Positions 59,685 through 64,000 of a DNA stretch of 64,000 nucleotides are shown one piece after another. Position 1 is the first letter of the stretch. Every line of letters begins with the position of its first letter. The stretch comes from Persicaria tinctoria (Eukaryota > Streptophyta > Magnoliopsida > Caryophyllales > Polygonaceae). Location of the stretch: positions 5,024,188-5,088,187 of the forward strand of contig JBANSL010000013.1 of assembly GCA_037127255.1 (NCBI GenBank), in the 5' to 3' direction. The notes under the pieces are model-generated. The model did no database searches. It had not been told where the DNA came from and worked only from the letters and a program-made list of their open reading frames with translations. A program made the position numbers and the translations under genes.

Positions 59685-61814
59685 TTGATCAGCATGGATG
59701 TAGCTTTCTATGAGCATATTTTCCCATACAGGCTTTACACAGATACAGCCTCCCATCCCCCACCAACTCTCTCATTTCCTAAGTTTATTGATCAAAATTT
59801 CCCTCTGGATTATCCCTCCTTTGATCACCCTCATGTCTTTGAAACACCTTCACCTGACAGCAGTCATGATCCCTCTTCTCATTCTTCTCCTTCCCTTCAC
59901 ACCAGTCAAAACCCCACTGATCCTATCTCAATAGCTGACTACTCTCCCTCTCCAATCTCTGCACAGTTTGATGATACTGCACCTCAAGCTATCAGACGCT
60001 CAAGCAAGGACCACAGACCTCCAAACTGGTTGCAGGACTATGTGCATATGGCCATCTCAGATTCTCCATCAGCACCATCTGTGTCCACTGCTAAGCATCT
60101 CTATCCCTTATCTTCTGCTTGTTATTACCAATCTTGCTCACCCTCTTATCAAACTTTCATACCCAATGCCAACTCTTATAATGAGCCTAAATTTGTGCAT
60201 GAGGCCTTGAGGAATCATGCTTGGTGTGATGCCATGTTGGCTGAGTTAGATGCATTGGAAAGGAATGGGACATGGACAATACAGGCTCTCCCTGATGATC
60301 CGTCCCTAGTGACTTGCAAATGGCTTTACAAGCTGAAATTGAAGAGTGATGGCTCTCTTGACAGACACAAAGCTCGCCTGGTTGCTAGGGGCTTCACTCA
60401 ACTTGAAGGGGTGGATTACTCTGAGACCTTTGCTCCTGTTGCTCGAATGATCTCAGTAAGGACTCTCCTAGGAGTTGCTGCAGCTTATAATTGACCAGTA
60501 GATCAACTTGATGTCACAAATGCCTTCCTCAATGGTGACCTTGAGGAGGAGGTTTACATGTCTCTTCCCCCTGCCTACTCTATTCTCAAAGAACTGCAGT
60601 CCAAGGGTATGGCCACTTCTGAGCATCATTGGACTCAGGGGAAGATATATGGTGAGTCAAATGATTCAAAATTTGTGTGCAAGCTAAACAAGTCTTTATA
60701 TGGACTTAAGCAGGCTCCCAGGCAGTGGTTTGCAAAATTCTCCAGTGTGATGCACACAGGAGGATACACTCAATCGAAAGCTGACTACTCCTTGTTCACC
60801 AAGAGAAAAGGGAAGTTGTTTACTGCTCTTTTGGTTTATGTGGATGACATGATTGTCACAGGTAATGATCAAGAAGAGATTACTAAATTGAAAAGACACC
60901 TGCAAAGTCAATTTCAGATCAAAGATCTGGGAGAAATGAGATATTTTCTAGGGATTGAGATTGACAGAAATCAGGAAGGTATCTATCTCAACCAAAGAAA
61001 GTACACTCTAGAAATTTTAGAGGAAACTGGCATGAGAAATGCTAAGCCATTACAGACTCCTCTAGACTCTCATATCAAACTATCAAAAGAGGGGGAGCAA
61101 ATGAAGAACCCGCATATGTTCAGAAGGCTGATTGGAAAGCTTATATATATGACAGTCACCAGACCAGACATCACTTATAGTGTTCAAGTGCTTAGTCAAT
61201 TTATGCAAGCACCCTGTGCTGAACACTGGCAAGCAGCCAAACATCTTTTGAGATATCTGAAGTATGCTCCAGGACAGGGAATCTTATTATCTAGCCAATC
61301 TGATCTCAAGTTGAGAGCTTATTGTGATGCTGATTGGCAGTCTTGTCCAATGACTGGAAGGTCTCTAACTGGGTTATGTATCTTCCTGGGATGTTCTTTG
61401 ATCTCGTGGAAAACTAAGAAGCAATCATTTGTAGCCATGTCCATTGTCGAATCTGAATATAAAGCAATGGTTGTAACTTGTTGTGAGATAACTTGGCTTG
61501 TTAGATTGCTAACTGATATGAATGTAAGCAATGGAGATGCTGTAGAACTCTACTGTGACAATCAGGCAGCTCTCCACATTGCAAGAAATCCTGTCTTCCA
61601 CGAGAGAACCAAGCACATTGAAGCTGACTGCCACCTTGTAAGAGACAAGGTCATGAACAAAGAAATTGAAGCAAAATACATTAGCACCAGAGATCAACCT
61701 GTTGATGTCTTCACCAAGGTGCTCAATCTAGACCAAGCTAAGAAACTTCTATCCAAGTTTGGAGTGGTCAATCAATTCAACAACTCCAAGCTTGAGGGGG
61801 AGTGTTGTGATTAG
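59685..61814 (+). pseudogene. Copia reverse transcriptase and RNase H
   Basis: RVT_2 domain: TWTIQALPDDPSLVTCKWLY, YSETFAPVARM, DVTNAFLNGDLEEEVYM, SLYGLKQAPRQW and the catalytic YVDDMIVTG. RNase H follows with YCDADWQSCP and VELYCDNQAALHIA. A single TGA at 60492-60494 splits the RT just before the conserved VDQLDVTNAFL. The C-terminal frame (60558-61814) is otherwise intact and ends close to the polypurine tract. Confidence 0.92.
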
Positions 61815-62104
61815 TATGTTTGGTTATGTTAGTTAATCTAGTTTAGCTTAATCCTATATTTCCTTTCTTGGGGAATAAGTCATGTCTTTTTCCCTTTTTC
61901 TTTCCCTTGTAATAATCGGGTATATATACCCTCTTGAACATTTTGTTGCTCAATTAAGGAAAACAAAGGAGACCCCTTTAGGGTAACAAGTGATTGATTT
62001 CCCAATCTCTCTTCTGTCTCAATCAAATTCGTTTTCCCTTTCTTCTGGCTGATGACTGATGCTCGATCATTGTTCCATTGAATCGAATCATCATCGGCTC
62101 ATCA
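61803..62104 (+). repeat. Copia 3' LTR
   Basis: 302 bp, matching the 5' LTR except for scattered differences and the missing internal duplication. The differences indicate an old insertion. Confidence 0.93.
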
Positions 62105-62831
62105 GTATATATCTATATCTATATTATAGTTTAAAAAATAACCATTGATGATGTGTCAATCTTTCCTTAAATTTATGTTATTTAGCCGATCACATTAATT
62201 AAGCTTTTTTAAATTTAATTTTTTAATTTCTTACTATAATTGAGAGATTATCATATGATTACATGCAAATACTATATTAGGAATATAAATCACATGCAAA
62301 TACTATATTAGTCAACTATCTATTTAATTTCTAAAGTTTTTAAATAAAATCTTAACAGACTAGCTAACCTAATAGTTTAAAATTTGAATATCTTTATAAC
62401 ATTAGATCTTTTATAATTAAAATCTTAACAAACTAACTAGCCTAATTTTTCTCATATCTTCATAACATAATTAAAGGGTCATAAATAATTATTAGAGTAA
62501 TCAAATATTAAATATAAAGTATCTTTTAGTTATATTTTTAATTAAAATAAGTATTTATTAGAATTAACCCAATATTTTGTAAACTATTATTATATATAAT
62601 AAAGGAGAAGTTGTATGTGTCAAATGTCGACTCCTCCTTAATCGTAGTATTTTCAACTAATTAAAAAAATGTCAATCAAGAAAATATAAAAATATATGCT
62701 AAAGATAAAATTTTATCAAATATGTATCCAACACCACTTAATCAATATAGCAAGATATGCTTAAGATAAGATTTAACCTAATTTATTTAGATGTCGATAT
62801 ATTTTTATAAGATTTTACCCAATTTCAATTC

Positions 62832-62874
<43 letters not shown>

Positions 62875-63200
62875 ATGTATCACATTCTACCTCTTTTATT
62901 TTAAGCCAATTAAAAAAAATTATACTAGATATAATGATGCATTAAATAATCTATCACAATGAAATTGATAAATTTAATATTTTATTATTCATCCTCTAAT
63001 TAATGTATAGACAAGGATAAAAACTTGATCAAAAATTTTAAAAATAATATTATTTTAATAATTGATTAAAAATATATCGAATATTTTGAGGCAATCATGT
63101 AATAAATTAATTTATAATATTTATAAATAAAAATAATTAGCTTATTTTCGTTTAGTTTTAAAAGATAACAGATTTTGAAATTTATAATATATTATTGAAT
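62105..63200 (+). other. NLR-C intron sequence shared with NLR-A
   Basis: Closely matches about 2141-3205 but lacks the Helitron of NLR-A. No gene. It carries a (TA)n tract at 62833-62872 that is much shorter in NLR-A. Confidence 0.75.
62833..62872. repeat. (TA)n microsatellite
   Basis: About 20 TA units; the NLR-A intron has only a few at the homologous place (about 2861-2868). Confidence 0.95.
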
Positions 63201-63524
63201 TAATGCAACTATATTAAAGGAAAGTCATTCGTTGAATAGGTGTTAATACGAAATTTATTTAAATTGAAAAACGAATGTAGATAAAGTGATATCTTCTCCT
63301 TTTATTATCATATTTAGTTTTAATTAATTTGAACGAAATCCTAAATTAGGGGTGATTTAAAGAATGACCTAATTTAATGACTTTATTGGTTAAATGTCCA
63401 CTAAATTAGCAAATTAGTAAAATGTCCACCTCCCTTCCCTTGCCCCCCTGTGCCCCCCCCCCCCCCCCCAACGTGTGCCCCTTGTGCCCCCTCATGTTTC
63501 TTCAGCAGCTTTTTTTTTCGTGTT

Positions 63525-63690
63525 GCTGAAACCCTGATTTCAGCACTATTGTAGATGTTGAAACCCCAATTTCAGCACTGTTGTAGATACTGAAACCCCG
63601 ATTTCAGCACTGTTGTAGATGCTGAAACCCCGATTTCAGCACTGTTGTAGATGCTGAAACCCTGATATCATCACTATTGTTGATGCTGAA
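63525..63690 (+). repeat. 32-bp minisatellite with CTGAAA/TTTCAG arms
   Basis: About five units of 32 bp, each with CTGAAACCC...ATTTCAGCAC...TGTAGAT. CTGAAA and TTTCAG make each unit a small hairpin. It lies in a segment of about 550 bp absent from the NLR-A intron. A C17-18 run precedes it at about 63455. Confidence 0.9.
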
Positions 63691-64000
63691 ATCGGGCATT
63701 TCAGATCACACACAAAAAAAAAAAAGTTAATAAGCTCTCCAAAAGTTTCAGCAAACAACAAAAATTAGGTGGGGTGACCCCCTCCCTCATTCAAGTCAAT
63801 GGTTAATGTTTGACCGTTGACCAATACGGTTAAATGTTAACCATTGATGTCACTTTTTGTCATGCCATTTTTTTTACCGTTGACTATTGATGTCATTTTG
63901 TATGACATTTTTTCTTTAATGCGATGCAACTTTTTCAAATCAGTATTTTGATACAATTTTTCTAATGTAATTATTTGATTCCACTTTTTTTTATATACAA

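Larger units (their letters stand above)
55785..62104 (+). mobile_element. Ty1/copia retrotransposon (6.3 kb, degenerate)
   Basis: LTRs at 55785-56115 and 61803-62104, a primer-binding site TGGTATCAGAGC (56116-56127) matching initiator tRNA-Met, and a polypurine tract TTGAGGGGGAG (61792-61802). The flanks GTTTA (55780-55784) and GTATA (62105-62109) are an imperfect 5-bp duplication; the NLR-B intron has GTATA at this place. The internal order gag, protease, integrase, RT, RNase H is copia-type. A TRIM (56702-57728) sits in gag, and several stops break pol. It is inactive. Confidence 0.95.
54056..64000 (+). other. NLR-C intron (continues past window)
   Basis: Donor GT at 54056-54057. The acceptor and LRR exon are not in the window; by comparison with NLR-A they would lie several hundred bp further right. 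The intron contains a LINE copy (54190-55564), a copia element (55785-62104) and an extra segment at about 63210-63758. The remainder matches the NLR-A and NLR-B introns. Confidence 0.8.

Noticed and set aside
63525..63690. Possible CRISPR-like array (32-bp repeats)
   Set aside because: Units are contiguous without unique spacers, in a plant intron with no cas genes; it is a minisatellite.

Overview
The window looks like eudicot nuclear DNA, possibly from an asterid; the species cannot be named from sequence alone. It is AT-rich, has spliced CC-NBS-LRR genes, and is dominated by nested plant transposons (hAT, MULE, Helitron, Stowaway-like MITEs, Ty1/copia, TRIM, LINE). No bacterial genes or CRISPR arrays are present.

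The backbone is a head-to-tail cluster of three closely related CC-NBS-LRR (NLR) resistance genes on the + strand. NLR-A (3-5333, 5' end outside the window) is open throughout: an NB-ARC exon, a 2.8 kb intron, then an LRR exon. NLR-B (18656-22072) lacks its 5' half and has two premature stops and a 1-base frameshift. NLR-C (from 52379, LRR exon beyond the right edge) has a complete coiled-coil start but a 14-bp deletion and a premature stop, and its intron is filled by a LINE copy and a 6.3 kb copia element that itself holds a TRIM.

The NLR-A 3' flank (about 5.4-9.0 kb) is duplicated behind NLR-B, but there it has grown from about 3.6 kb to about 25 kb through insertions. Because the paralogous flanks and introns act as empty sites, several insertions can be placed almost to the base: a 9.66 kb Mutator-like element (34295-43949, 9-bp target duplication), two Helitrons (1762-2140, 44586-46781) and a Stowaway-like MITE (5553-5831). 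Eight further hAT-type elements are supported by 8-bp target duplications.

The most interesting material is in the accessory DNA. (1) The 9.66 kb MULE carries fragments of three unrelated genes (a PEP-carboxylase-kinase-like kinase, an SLC35F-like transporter, and a NOMO-like exon with both splice sites) and a ten-unit array of about 333 bp that repeats a 25-bp palindrome also found at the MULE's left terminus. (2) Four separate CAGGG-type hAT elements each hold a tRNA-like module with box A and box B. (3) An LTR-like region at 15.5-16.7 kb holds two perfect heat-shock elements upstream of a TATA box, split by a later hAT insertion. (4) NLR-B and NLR-C were broken by independent C-to-T nonsense changes in adjacent codons.

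Other gene scraps (DHH-type phosphoesterase-like, PP2C, aldo-keto reductase, 4CL-like ligase, LINE reverse transcriptase, copia integrase) are relics. Only NLR-A looks potentially functional.
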